Shown: in pieces, positions 29,001 to 36,925 of the stretch
Layout: every line of letters starts with the position of its first letter
How positions within the stretch are numbered: position 1 is the stretch's first letter
DNA from: Pontibacter arcticus
GTDB taxonomy: Bacteria > Bacteroidota > Bacteroidia > Cytophagales > Hymenobacteraceae
Length of the DNA: 64,000 nt
Assembly (NCBI RefSeq): GCF_003284895.1
Contig: NZ_QMDV01000002.1
Coordinates: forward strand, 434,001 to 498,000
Direction: 5' to 3'
Translations under genes and position numbers: made by a program
The notes under the pieces: model-generated
What the model was told of the DNA's origin: nothing
Databases searched by the model: none
What the model saw: only the letters and a program-made list of their open reading frames with translations

Positions 29001-30610
29001 TGCACATCAGCAATCAAATTAAAAGCCTTGTTATTATCTGATAAGTTAATGGTGCCGTCTGCTGCCAATTTCATATTCGGGTCGTTGATGGCCACTGTCC
29101 CTACAAATACCTGGTTGCTCAGGGTGCCGTCAGCTTTGATGTTTCTGTAGTTATAGCCATTCAGTTGCACCTGGTTAACAGTAACATCTACATCGGTATC
29201 GGCATTCTGCAGCGTGAAACCTGAACCGGCAATGCGGCCGCTCATCGAGATTGTCTTTATAATCTTTTCCTGATTGAGGAGGCGCCCTAAGTTAAAGCCA
29301 TTCGTTTTCAGGAATCCTTTGTACACCGAGCTGCCGGTTCGCTCATTTATTTTCAGGTTGATATCGGATTCCACCTTACCGAGGGCAGTGGCAAACTTAC
29401 CGTTCGCTACAAAGTCATCATAAAAGCCCAGGAAGCGGCCATCCAGTTTTACAGTACCGAGTCGCGCCACAATGGTATAAGCGTTCTTCGGAAGTATAGC
29501 TTTTAAATCTGAGGCGTCAATAGAAGAAGGCTGCAGCCGCAGGTTGATAAATGTTTCTTTCACTTCAGGTAAACCTTCTGCCGAGGCATTCCCTACAATG
29601 TGCGTATTTTTACCATAAGTCAGGTCGAGATTGCGGGCCGTAAAGTTACCGACCTTGCCTTTCACATCCCCGGATTTGATAAAGACCGTTTCGTTATATT
29701 GGCTGAGGGCAGTGGCAAAGGTGGCTATGTCCTGGGAGTATAGCTTGGAGTCTTTTATACTTGCCGTTACCCGCACACTATCTATAAACTCCGTAAAATT
29801 GCCAAACCTGTTGTAATCAAACCGGACGTAATTGGTCAGATTGCTTTTGTTGAGCTGCAAATCCAGATTGTCCCATTCCCAGAAAGTAGGGGCAAATGTA
29901 ATTTTAGAATCCAGTTTGTGCAGCGCTGTTTTAGAACGGGTTTCGTTGGCGCGCAAGCCTTTTACTTTTACGGCCAGTGTATCTTCCAGCAAAAATTCAC
30001 TGAAGTGCCCGTAAATGCTATCCACTGTCATGTGCCTGTAATCCATGCTGGCAGAAGCGGGTGCTATATTAAAATCATCGTAAGTAAAGCGGCCATTCTG
30101 CAACACTACTTCATCAATCGAAAACTGAAAAGGCTGGGTTGATTTTTTAGTGGTGTCCTGGGTTATCAGCTTTTGAAGGGAAGTGATAAACGTACTCAGG
30201 TTAAGCGAATCAGTACCGGCATACTTTACCAGGTTTGCCCGCGGCTGCTGCAATGTAAGCGAACTGATGTATAAGGTATTGGGGTTGAAGATGGAAAAAG
30301 TGTTGATATCGGCTTTCAGCTGGCCCACATAAAACAATTCGTTCTTCCGGATATCCAGGACGCGTACTTGATCCAGGACCAGTTCGCTGAAAAAATCGAT
30401 ATCTACTTTGCCAATGGTAACCTGGTGGCCGATGGTGCGGCTCAGGTAAGCGGCTGCCTTCTGGGCTACTTTTGTTTGCACCGCCGGAAACCTGATGGCT
30501 ACAAAAATTCCTGCAAACAACAGTAAAAGCAACAGGATTAGCCCCAACACTATTTTTAGAAGTGCTTTTCCTATAACTTTGAAATAATTTACTGACTGTT
30601 CGTTTTCCAA
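26060..30610 (-). CDS. tamB: TamB-type translocation and assembly module protein
   Basis: 1516 residues. An N-terminal signal anchor (residues 13-36, ALLKIVLGLILLLLLLFAGIFV) is followed by a long beta-rich region with AsmA-like repeats and, in the last 450 residues, the TamB C-terminal domain (GEMEGRIRVLGRLDSPILKGS, GTFEIEQGAYNLNL, and LQVRLSYTFLEGRLRITNQTGF). TamB bridges inner and outer membranes and is linked to outer-membrane protein insertion or phospholipid transport. The C-terminus is very rich in Arg/Glu (RRERRNRRIERREQERER). No ATG exists near the start: translation opens at TTG 30610, two bases from the divergent tsaD start. Omp85-type TamA is not in view. Confidence 0.92.
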   Translation of the reverse strand: MENEQSVNYFKVIGKALLKIVLGLILLLLLLFAGIFVAIRFPAVQTKVAQKAAAYLSRTIGHQVTIGKVDIDFFSELVLDQVRVLDIRKNELFYVGQLKADINTFSIFNPNTLYISSLTLQQPRANLVKYAGTDSLNLSTFITSLQKLITQDTTKKSTQPFQFSIDEVVLQNGRFTYDDFNIAPASASMDYRHMTVDSIYGHFSEFLLEDTLAVKVKGLRANETRSKTALHKLDSKITFAPTFWEWDNLDLQLNKSNLTNYVRFDYNRFGNFTEFIDSVRVTASIKDSKLYSQDIATFATALSQYNETVFIKSGDVKGKVGNFTARNLDLTYGKNTHIVGNASAEGLPEVKETFINLRLQPSSIDASDLKAILPKNAYTIVARLGTVKLDGRFLGFYDDFVANGKFATALGKVESDINLKINERTGSSVYKGFLKTNGFNLGRLLNQEKIIKTISMSGRIAGSGFTLQNADTDVDVTVNQVQLNGYNYRNIKADGTLSNQVFVGTVAINDPNMKLAADGTINLSDNNKAFNLIADVQRIDLQALKMTAKPVVISARADLNFSGLKLDDFVGTARLDCATLTYEGKNIALDSVLIDSSINPGSRNLTLRSAPLDLKIDGDFNYSTLISDLQKLIDEYKLNFESNEAATAAYYQRKPAANGPEYGLTYAINLRDANPLIQLFEPKVSISENTSLTGSFRHGPTVILELYSHIDTIMYDAYLLEDNNLELNTSKLQNNPDVLAATLFTSEKQQLTNNLKTENFYLEGIWSERTINFATSLRQQMQNNRTLITGDLTFLQDQLQIKFDKSNITLQNTPWAFTPGNTLYISDAGKTLVFENFAITNQNQTIRAKGEVSDDPASILNLETENFNLANLNPLLSMKIGGTLNATVSAQDIYDRAILNAGMKVDSFYLDEIYIGNIAGQSNWNNAIKQAVVDVGIERENKKVLSVTGNYNPNAEEDQLDLLAVLDQTNLKLVEPVLNTIMSDLKGEMEGRIRVLGRLDSPILKGSVMVNNGQFTFDYLNTTYRFSDRIYLGPNSISFRSARLTDIYGNVGTVSGGIAHDGFQDMVLDMEARYRNFMVLNTTEEQNELFYGTAFATGTASILGPTNNLRVNIDARSNENTRIVLPLDNQTEVASKDYIRFVNTNPENIDSTKLTLAAEDERVDLSGINLNFELDVTDDAYFEIIIDRTTGDVIRGSGNGDIRMTIDTRGEFNMYGTFEIEQGAYNLNLLEGLVSREFNVQPGGTITWNGDPLAGEMALTGNYTQMASLSNILGATGSTTALQGRYPITAVIDLKGPLLTPQIDLGINFDQVPQVPETEAIINSIRNDEAERNRQVFSLLVLQRLSPVGTFSTEGAAAGAVGGSLGSLLSGQLSSFFNSIDSNLEIDIGLGTFDRDALSALQVRLSYTFLEGRLRITNQTGFGGTTTGLDRGGYEGDWFLEYYITQGGELRARLEYNTLRGFDNRRTNSQSASLLHTKRFDTFAELFRSERRNRRIERREQERERIILESEQRREF
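30574..30581 (+). promoter_or_regulatory. Predicted -7 element for tsaD, inside tamB
   Basis: TAACTTTG at 30574-30581 matches the Bacteroidota -7 box TAnnTTTG exactly and would start transcription about 25 nt before the tsaD ATG. There is no good -33 TTTG at 19 nt. It lies within the first codons of the opposite-strand tamB gene. Confidence 0.4.
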
Positions 30611-30612
30611 AG

Positions 30613-31620
30613 ATGATTAACCCTGTAATTTTAGCGATAGAATCTTCCTGCGATGAAACTTCTGCATCTGTGATAAAAGATGGCAAAGTGTTATCCAATA
30701 TTATTGCCACACAGGCCGTACACGAGCAATATGGTGGTGTTGTACCCGAACTGGCTTCCAGAGCGCATCAACAAAACATTATACCAGTTGTTTCGCAGGC
30801 CTTGCTTACGGCAAATGTAACAAAAAGTGAGCTAAGTGCAGTGGCTTTTACACGGGGCCCCGGTCTTTTAGGCGCGCTCCTGATCGGCTGCTCTTTTGCC
30901 AAATCTTTTGCATTGGGCCTGGGCATTCCGATTATCGAAGTAAACCACATGCAGGCGCATATCCTGGCACATTTTATTGAAGACCCTAAGCCTGAATTTC
31001 CGTTTCTGTGCCTGACTGTCAGTGGTGGCCATACCCAGATCGTGCTTGTAAAAAGCCCTTTGGATATGGAAGTAATAGGCCAGACAACTGACGATGCCGT
31101 AGGAGAGGCCTTTGATAAAACGGCTAAAATGCTGGGCCTGCCTTACCCGGGCGGGCCGATGCTGGATAAAGCTGCGGCGCTGGGCAACCCGAAAGCCTTT
31201 GCGTTTCCGGTGGGGAACATGCCGGGCTACGATTATTCATTCAGTGGCATTAAAACTTCGGTTTTATACTTCCTGCAGAAACAGGTAAAAGAAAACCCGG
31301 CTTTCGTACAGGAAAACATCAATGATATCTGTGCCAGCGTTCAGTTTACACTGATTAAAACGCTGCTGAAAAAGCTGGTGCAGGCTTCCAAAGACTTAAA
31401 CATTAACCAGATTGCCATTGCAGGCGGCGTTTCGGCCAACTCGGGTTTGCGCCATACTTTGCAGGAGTATGCTAAAAAGTATAACTGGCAGGTGTATATT
31501 CCGGCTTTCCAGTACTGTACCGATAATGCAGCCATGATTGCAATGGCCGCACATTTTCAATTTTTGGAAGGCGATTTTGCCACCCAATACGTGAGTCCGG
31601 AACCGCGCATGAAAATCTGA
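30613..31620 (+). CDS. tsaD: tRNA N6-threonylcarbamoyladenosine transferase subunit
   Basis: Catalytic subunit that transfers threonylcarbamoyl to A37 of ANN-decoding tRNAs, together with TsaB, TsaC and TsaE. 335 residues. Seen: ILAIESSCDETSASVI at the N-terminus; EVNHMQAHILAHF near residue 110, with the two metal-binding histidines; LTVSGGHTQIVLV (ATPase fold phosphate loop); and the C-terminal CTDNAAMIA with the metal-binding aspartate. The ATG is two bases from the tamB start on the other strand. Confidence 0.96.
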   Translation: MINPVILAIESSCDETSASVIKDGKVLSNIIATQAVHEQYGGVVPELASRAHQQNIIPVVSQALLTANVTKSELSAVAFTRGPGLLGALLIGCSFAKSFALGLGIPIIEVNHMQAHILAHFIEDPKPEFPFLCLTVSGGHTQIVLVKSPLDMEVIGQTTDDAVGEAFDKTAKMLGLPYPGGPMLDKAAALGNPKAFAFPVGNMPGYDYSFSGIKTSVLYFLQKQVKENPAFVQENINDICASVQFTLIKTLLKKLVQASKDLNINQIAIAGGVSANSGLRHTLQEYAKKYNWQVYIPAFQYCTDNAAMIAMAAHFQFLEGDFATQYVSPEPRMKI

Positions 31621-31729
31621 GCAGTTAGAACGTTTGGAAGTTAAAAGTTAGAAAGTCGAGTTTTCGGAAGTATACTTTTAGAATTCAGCTTTAACTTATT
31701 CTGAAAATTTAAAATTTTATACCTGACGA

Positions 31730-32116
31730 ATGATCAAGCCGGGCGATACCAGGGTTTATTCAAAAATTGTAACAGCAGCCGATTTTGCGCGTTTCGAGGA
31801 TGGGTTGGTACATGCCGTTTGTTCTACGTTTGCACTGGCGCAGGCTGCTGAATGGGCCGGAAGGTTATTTGTGTTGGAGATGAAAGCGGAAGATGAAGAA
31901 GGCATCGGTACGATGCTAATGATCAACCACAAAGCGCCGGCATTTGAAGGTGATACTATTAAGATAACAGCCATACTTGAGAAGTATGAAGGCAATGAAG
32001 TTACCTGCAGCTACACCGCTACAGCAGGCGACAGACTAATTGCGGACGGCAGGACAGGCCAGAAGATTTTGAAAAAAGATAAATTAGCCAAAATTTTGGC
32101 TCCAAATAAAGTATAA
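31730..32116 (+). CDS. Hotdog-fold thioesterase family protein
   Basis: 128 residues with the pattern of FlK-like (fluoroacetyl-CoA thioesterase type) hotdog proteins: LVHAVCSTFALAQAAEWAGRL, then GTMLMINHKAPAFEGDTIKITAILEKYEGNEVTC. Such proteins hydrolyse acyl-CoA esters or bind acyl groups; the substrate is unknown. It ends directly at the smpB start with no space between, so the two are co-translated. The 109 bp before it contain one AAGTATACTT palindrome but no clear promoter. Confidence 0.72.
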   Translation: MIKPGDTRVYSKIVTAADFARFEDGLVHAVCSTFALAQAAEWAGRLFVLEMKAEDEEGIGTMLMINHKAPAFEGDTIKITAILEKYEGNEVTCSYTATAGDRLIADGRTGQKILKKDKLAKILAPNKV

Positions 32117-32581
32117 ATGGCAAAAGACAAAGACAGGATTCAGAAGCATGTGAACATCGTAAACCGCAGGGCTTCCTTCGAATACCAGTTTCTGGATAAA
32201 TATACAGCCGGTGTAATGCTGAAAGGCACCGAGATAAAGTCGATCCGCGAGGGCAAAGTGAACATGCAGGACGGCTATTGCATTTTCCAGGATGGCGAGT
32301 TGTTTCTGCATAACATGCATATCTCTACCTACACCGAAGGCACGCATTATAACCACGAGCCCATGCGTGCGCGCAAGTTGCTGCTAAACAAACGGGAGTT
32401 GCGCAAGCTTGCCAAAGGAGCAGAGGAGCAAGGCGTAACCATTATACCAACGCGGGTTTTTGTAAGCGAGCGCGGCTTTGCCAAAGTAGATATTGCCTTA
32501 GCCCGTGGTAAAAAACTCTACGACAAACGCCAGGACATCAAAGAAAAAGACGTGAAACGCGAAATGGAGCGGGGCTACTAA
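32117..32581 (+). CDS. smpB: SsrA-binding protein
   Basis: Binds tmRNA and brings it to stalled ribosomes for trans-translation. 154 residues. Seen: VNRRASFEYQFLDKYTAGVML and KGTEIKSIREGKVNMQDGYC (oligonucleotide-binding barrel), ELFLHNMHISTY, and the basic C-terminal tail (KKLYDKRQDIKEKDVKREMERG) that enters the mRNA channel. No tmRNA gene was recognised nearby. It directly follows the thioesterase-like gene. Confidence 0.96.
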   Translation: MAKDKDRIQKHVNIVNRRASFEYQFLDKYTAGVMLKGTEIKSIREGKVNMQDGYCIFQDGELFLHNMHISTYTEGTHYNHEPMRARKLLLNKRELRKLAKGAEEQGVTIIPTRVFVSERGFAKVDIALARGKKLYDKRQDIKEKDVKREMERGY

Positions 32582-32587
32582 ATCTTT

Positions 32588-32690
32588 AATTAGGAATTAA
32601 TAATTACGAATTACGAATGTTCTCACAAGTATAAATCATGCAAATTTAACTCACCGCTTATTCTTAATTCTTAATTTCTAATTCTTAATT
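32588..32690. repeat. Inverted repeat built from GAATTA units
   Basis: The arms 32588-32618 and 32660-32690 (31 nt each) are reverse complements at 26 of 31 positions, with a 41-nt spacer. Each arm is itself a run of four degenerate 7-nt units of the type (C/A)GAATTA. The element lies between smpB and the NlpC/P60 gene and could act as a terminator-like structure or be a dispersed non-coding repeat. Confidence 0.75.
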
Positions 32691-32699
32691 TAACAAAGT

Positions 32700-33473
32700 A
32701 TGGACTACGGAATTTGTCTGCTTGCGCTGGTACCTATGCGGGCCGAAGCTTCTAACAAAGCTGAAATGGTGACGCAGGTGCTTTTCGGGGAATGCTACCA
32801 GGTTATTAGCCAAAAAGATAAATGGCTGCAGATACAACTTGCCACCGATAATTACCGCGGCTGGATCGACCTGAACCAGCATAACTCCGTTTCAGTTGCT
32901 TATTTTGAAAAGTGGCAAGCCGCAGCACATGCCCGTGTAACAGATCTGCTTTCTTTTGTTGAAAATGAGAATATTCAGATTCCGGTAAGCAGGGGAGCGT
33001 ATCTGCCATTTTATGAACATGGCACCTTTGCCATCGAAAACAGAAACTATACGTTTGCAGGCAATGTATCTTTACCGGATTCTGAAATAAGTAAAGAAAA
33101 GCTTACATCCCTGGCTGTTAACTTCCTTAAAACGCCATACTTATGGGGTGGGAAGTCCGTCTTCGGGATTGATTGCTCAGGCTTTGTGCAACAGCTATAC
33201 GGGCTTTGCGGGTATCAATTGCCACGCGATGCTTACCAGCAGGTAGAACATGGTCAGGAAGTACATTTTGCAACCCAGACCCAACCCGGCGACCTCGCTT
33301 ATTTTGCTAACCCCGAGGGCCGCATTATTCATGTGGGCATGCTACTCGAGAACCAGCAGATCATACATGCTGCCGGCGAAGTCCGGATCGATACCCTGGA
33401 CCATATCGGCATTTACCGCTCCGACCGTAAGGCCTATTCCCATCAACTCCGCATCATTAAAAGAATTAATTAG
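32700..33473 (+). CDS. C40 family peptidase (NlpC/P60) with SH3-like N-terminus
   Basis: Cell-wall peptidase of the NlpC/P60 family; family members cut the gamma-D-Glu-diaminopimelate bond in peptidoglycan. 257 residues. Residues 1-60 look like a bacterial SH3 domain (VPMRAEASNKAEMVTQVLFG, WLQIQLATDNYRGWI). The peptidase domain at about 135-255 has the catalytic cysteine C159 in FGIDCSGFVQQLYG and a histidine in RIIHVGMLL. No signal peptide is visible, and the ATG at 32700 is where the SH3-like part begins, so export, if any, is unexplained. Confidence 0.88.
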   Translation: MDYGICLLALVPMRAEASNKAEMVTQVLFGECYQVISQKDKWLQIQLATDNYRGWIDLNQHNSVSVAYFEKWQAAAHARVTDLLSFVENENIQIPVSRGAYLPFYEHGTFAIENRNYTFAGNVSLPDSEISKEKLTSLAVNFLKTPYLWGGKSVFGIDCSGFVQQLYGLCGYQLPRDAYQQVEHGQEVHFATQTQPGDLAYFANPEGRIIHVGMLLENQQIIHAAGEVRIDTLDHIGIYRSDRKAYSHQLRIIKRIN

Positions 33474-33555
33474 AAAAGGGCGCAAACCGTTATTTCGCTA
33501 TATACTTGACTGTCAGATTATCCGTACAAGTATAGCGTTAAAACCGTAAGCACCC

Positions 33556-34059
33556 ATGATAGATAAAGTTCTGATCCTGAACCAAGACTTCAGCGCCATT
33601 GCAGTTTGCTCGGTGCCGAAGGCTTTTCTGCTTGTTTACCTCGACAAAGCCGAAATGGTAGCCAAAAGCCCCGGTAATTTCCTGCACACGGTATCTATTG
33701 CCTACCCAGTACCCTCCGTTATCCGGTTACAGCATTACGTACGCGTGCCCTACTATGGCATTGCCCTGAGCCGGCACAACGTAATGCGCCGCGACCATTA
33801 CAGCTGCCAGTACTGCGGTACCGCTAAAAACCTGACCTTAGACCATTTGCTGCCGCGTTGCAGGGGAGGTAAAACAATCTGGCAAAACCTGGTGACAGCC
33901 TGCTCACGCTGCAACTCCCGCAAAGGCGACCGCACCCCCGAAGAAGCCGGTCTTAAACTGAGCAAGGCACCCCGCAAACCATCGCTGCAATCTTTCCTGC
34001 AACTGCACGTAGATACCCACAACCAGGATTGGCGCAGCTACCTCGGGATGGAAGTATAA
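33556..34059 (+). CDS. HNH endonuclease family protein
   Basis: 167 residues, widespread in Bacteroidota. An N-terminal part (VLILNQDFSAIAVCSVPKAF) is followed by an HNH domain: CQYCG and CSRCN as zinc-binding CxxC pairs around residues 90-125, with LTLDHLLPRCRGG holding the DH of the active site and NLVTACSRCNSRKG completing it. The substrate is unknown. It is separated from the C40 gene by 82 bp and followed by a motif-dense intergenic region. Confidence 0.85.
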   Translation: MIDKVLILNQDFSAIAVCSVPKAFLLVYLDKAEMVAKSPGNFLHTVSIAYPVPSVIRLQHYVRVPYYGIALSRHNVMRRDHYSCQYCGTAKNLTLDHLLPRCRGGKTIWQNLVTACSRCNSRKGDRTPEEAGLKLSKAPRKPSLQSFLQLHVDTHNQDWRSYLGMEV

Positions 34060-34462
34060 TGGCATTAAAGCGCTACTAAAAATATTAGCTTATACTTTAT
34101 ACTTAACTAATATTCAATTATATAAAGTATAGGTTGAGTAGCTATACTTTAAGTTTATACTTTAAATGATTTAGCTATACTTTTACTATTACTTACCTGC
34201 CTCATAAAGTATAAATCCGGTATTTTACGTTAACTGTTCTATGCAAAATTTCGATGTCATACTTGTCTTTACCAGCTGATTACTGGTTTATACTTTGATT
34301 TATAGTAGGATCATCACCATTCGTTAGTATTTGCCGCAGATTATACTTAATTTTGCGGCTCATCCAGGTGGGTGGCCTGTTGCCTGGCAGCAGGAAATGT
34401 TAAACTAAATCAAATCAGCTAATTGCTCTAGGCTGGTGGCTAATCAGAGCAACTTATTTATT
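34060..34462. promoter_or_regulatory. rpsA upstream region with dense AAGTATA/TATACTT words
   Basis: 403 bp without a gene. About nine copies of AAGTATA or TATACTT lie between 34091 and 34347, several back to back (for example TATACTTTATACTT at 34091-34104). A -7 box match TAATTTTG lies at 34348-34355, about 100 nt before the rpsA start; the nearest TTTG (34330-34333) is only 14 nt away instead of 19. The leader from about 34362 to 34462 could hold an S1 autoregulatory structure, but none was recognised. Confidence 0.6.
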
Positions 34463-36358
34463 ATGAGTAATTCTCCAGAAAATTTCGATTGGGACAAGTT
34501 TGAGTCTCAAGGTTTCGGTGGCGGCTACAGCAAAGAAGACCGCGCTGAAATGGAAAAAATGTATGACGACACCCTGACTACCGTACAGGAGCAGGAGGTT
34601 GTTTCAGGAGTTGTTGTGGGTATCACTGAGCGTGACGTGATCCTGAACATCGGCTTCAAATCTGACGGCCTGGTGCCAGTTTCTGAATTCAGAGACCTTC
34701 CAGAGCTGAAAATCGGTGACACTGTTGAGGTGTTTATCGAAGACCAGGAAGATCCGAACGGTCAGCTTATCTTATCCCGTAAGAAAGCGAAGATTGTTTC
34801 TGCCTGGGCTAAAATTTACGATGCACTTGAGAATGACAACATTCTGGAAGGCGTTGTTAAGAGAAGAACAAAAGGTGGTCTTATCATCGATATTTACGGT
34901 GTGGAAGCGTTCTTACCAGGTTCTCAGATCGACGTGAAGCCAATTCGCGATTTCGATGTGTTTGTAGGTAAGCGTATGGAAGTAAAAGTTGTGAAAATCA
35001 ACGCTGCTTTCGATAACGTAGTAGTATCGCACAAAGTATTGATCGAGAAAGACCTTGAGAAGCAACGTGCTGCCATCCTGAACAACCTTGAAAAAGGTCA
35101 GGTACTGGAAGGCGTTATCAAGAACATGACAAACTTCGGTGTGTTCATCGACCTTGGTGGCGTAGACGGTCTGCTTCACATTACAGATATTTCATGGGGA
35201 CGTATCAACCACCCGGAAGAAGTATTGCAGCTTGATCAGAAAGTGAACATTGTTGTGCTTGACTTTGATGATGACAAGAAGCGTATTTCTCTTGGTATGA
35301 AGCAGCTGACACCACATCCGTGGGATGCACTTCCTGCTGAGATCGAGGTTGGTTCACGTGTGAAAGGCAAAATCGTTAACGTAGCAGACTACGGCGCGTT
35401 CCTGGAGTTAATGCCAGGCGTTGAAGGTCTGATACACGTTTCTGAAATGAGCTGGTCACAGCACCTGCGTAACCCACAAGACTTTATTAAGCAAGGCGAC
35501 GAAGTAGAAGCAGTAGTGCTGACACTGGATCGTGCGGAGCGTAAAATGTCTTTAGGCATTAAGCAGCTGACTGAAGACCCTTGGACGAAAGAAGATGTGT
35601 TATCGAAATATGCAATTGGCACCAAGCACACTGGCGTAGTTCGTAACCTGACTAACTTCGGCTTGTTCTTAGAGCTTGAAGAAGGTGTTGACGGTTTAGT
35701 ACACGTTTCTGACCTTTCCTGGACTAAGAAAATCAAGCACCCATCTGAGTTTGTTAAAGTTGGTGAAAACCTTGATGTAATCGTTCTGGAGCTTGATGTT
35801 CCGAACAGAAGACTTGCATTAGGCCATAAGCAACTGGAAGAAAACCCTTGGGATACGTTTGAGTCTGTATTCAACATCGGTTCTGTACACAAAGCAACTG
35901 TATTAGAGAAATCTGAGCGTGGCGCTGTGTTAGAGTTACCTTACGGTATCGAAGGTTTCGCATTCCCGAAAGGCCTTGCGAAAGAAGATGGTTCTCAGAT
36001 CGAAGTTGGCGAAAGCATCGACTTCCGTGTAACTGAGTTCTCTAAAGACGACCGTAAGATCATCCTTTCTCATACTTCTACGCACACTGAAACTGCTGAT
36101 GCTGCCCGTGTAGCCAAAGCAACGAAGAAAGCTGCTCCGGCAGGCGATAAGAAAGAGAAAGCTCCTAAAGTACAGAAAGAAGCAGATCGTTCTACATTAG
36201 GCGACCTGGATGCACTTTCTGCGCTGAAAGAGAAGATGATGGGTAGCGAGAAAGAAGCTGGCGAGAAAAAATTAGCTGCAGCTGCTGCTAAAAAATCTCC
36301 TGATGCGAACGAAGAAGAGACAAACGAAGGCGAAACTTCTGAAGAAGAAAACGCATAG
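34463..36358 (+). CDS. rpsA: 30S ribosomal protein S1
   Basis: Binds mRNA at the ribosome and helps initiation; essential in most Gram-negative bacteria. About 631 residues with six S1-type OB repeats, for example GVIKNMTNFGVFIDLGGVDG, GKIVNVADYGAFLELMPGVE and GVVRNLTNFGLFLELEEGVD, each followed by LxHxSDxSW-type strands. It ends with a Lys/Ala then Glu-rich tail typical of Bacteroidota S1. The start is the ATG at 34463 (MSNSPENFDWDKFE); a GTG at 34436 would add nine residues without support. Good terminator downstream. Confidence 0.96.
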   Translation: MSNSPENFDWDKFESQGFGGGYSKEDRAEMEKMYDDTLTTVQEQEVVSGVVVGITERDVILNIGFKSDGLVPVSEFRDLPELKIGDTVEVFIEDQEDPNGQLILSRKKAKIVSAWAKIYDALENDNILEGVVKRRTKGGLIIDIYGVEAFLPGSQIDVKPIRDFDVFVGKRMEVKVVKINAAFDNVVVSHKVLIEKDLEKQRAAILNNLEKGQVLEGVIKNMTNFGVFIDLGGVDGLLHITDISWGRINHPEEVLQLDQKVNIVVLDFDDDKKRISLGMKQLTPHPWDALPAEIEVGSRVKGKIVNVADYGAFLELMPGVEGLIHVSEMSWSQHLRNPQDFIKQGDEVEAVVLTLDRAERKMSLGIKQLTEDPWTKEDVLSKYAIGTKHTGVVRNLTNFGLFLELEEGVDGLVHVSDLSWTKKIKHPSEFVKVGENLDVIVLELDVPNRRLALGHKQLEENPWDTFESVFNIGSVHKATVLEKSERGAVLELPYGIEGFAFPKGLAKEDGSQIEVGESIDFRVTEFSKDDRKIILSHTSTHTETADAARVAKATKKAAPAGDKKEKAPKVQKEADRSTLGDLDALSALKEKMMGSEKEAGEKKLAAAAAKKSPDANEEETNEGETSEEENA

Positions 36359-36380
36359 TTTTAACTTTCATCCATAATGA

Positions 36381-36411
36381 GAAAGGCCCCAAGCAATTGG
36401 GGCCTTTTTTG
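36381..36411 (+). terminator. rpsA terminator
   Basis: The stem AAGGCCCC (36383-36390) pairs with GGGGCCTT (36399-36406), with an 8-nt loop and a T run. It lies about 25 bp after the rpsA stop. Confidence 0.9.
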
Positions 36412-36438
36412 TTTCAGCAATTATTACAGTTACTTCGC

Positions 36439-36813
36439 TTAGGTACGCATGTAGGGCTGGCGGTTTACGATCAGCACTTTTTCGTCATCAAGCAGTAAAT
36501 AACCGTAATCGTAACAAAAATAATACGTATTGCCCTTCTGCGTCCGGAAGAGGTTGGTAAAATACCTGAAATCAAAACCTGCCAGCTCTAATACACTTCG
36601 TTTAAGAGTTGTTTTGCCTTCCGGGCTTGTTCGCTGCAATAACAACCTGTTCTGGCGCAATATTTTGTTTACCTGTACCATAAGCTGCTCGCCTGCATCT
36701 TTATGCTTTTTCAGATTGCCCGCTCTGGCGCGGCACTGATCGGAACAAAATTTCCTGTCTGCACGGCCATACATAGCAGCACCACATTGCCGGCATTTCA
36801 TGTTGCTATCCAT
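36439..36813 (-). CDS. Zinc-ribbon protein, conserved in Bacteroidota, function unknown
   Basis: 124 residues from the ATG at 36813 (120 from the ATG at 36801). The N-terminus carries two cysteine pairs, CRQC and CSDQC, with FCSDQCRARAGNLKKHK forming a basic zinc ribbon. The rest contains RSVLELAGFDFRYFTNLF and YYFCYDYGYLLLDDEKVLIV. I recall similar proteins in many Bacteroidota but no assigned function; nucleic-acid binding is likely from the ribbon. It is divergent from the tyrosine recombinase gene and shares a 112-bp upstream region with it, so co-regulation is possible. Confidence 0.65.
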   Translation of the reverse strand: MDSNMKCRQCGAAMYGRADRKFCSDQCRARAGNLKKHKDAGEQLMVQVNKILRQNRLLLQRTSPEGKTTLKRSVLELAGFDFRYFTNLFRTQKGNTYYFCYDYGYLLLDDEKVLIVNRQPYMRT

Positions 36814-36925
36814 ACGCAAGTATGCTTTAAACTTATCCGAATATATACGGGTATATCCGGACATATACGGGTAATATACGGCTAACAAGTTGGTTACCGG
36901 TAATTTAGAGTGTTAAATTACTGCT
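36814..36925. promoter_or_regulatory. Divergent region with ATATACGGG repeats upstream of the recombinase
   Basis: Between 36839 and 36881 the words ATATACGGGTA, TATCCGGACA, ATATACGGGTAA and ATATACGG follow one another in near-tandem. Just after them lies GCTAACAAGTTGGTTACC (about 36882-36899), with TAAC and GTTA ends in inverted orientation like the outer boxes of the attC-like sites downstream. The region could carry operator sites for the recombinase gene or a primary recombination site. Both ideas are inference. Confidence 0.45.

Noticed and set aside
30210..30710. 166-residue minus-strand frame across the tamB start and tsaD
   Set aside because: It is out of frame with tamB over tamB's well-supported N-terminus and antisense to tsaD; its Pro/Arg/Gln-rich sequence has no domain.
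32117..32700. Search for a tmRNA gene beside smpB
   Set aside because: No tRNA-like ends or tag reading frame could be recognised in the flanking intergenic DNA.
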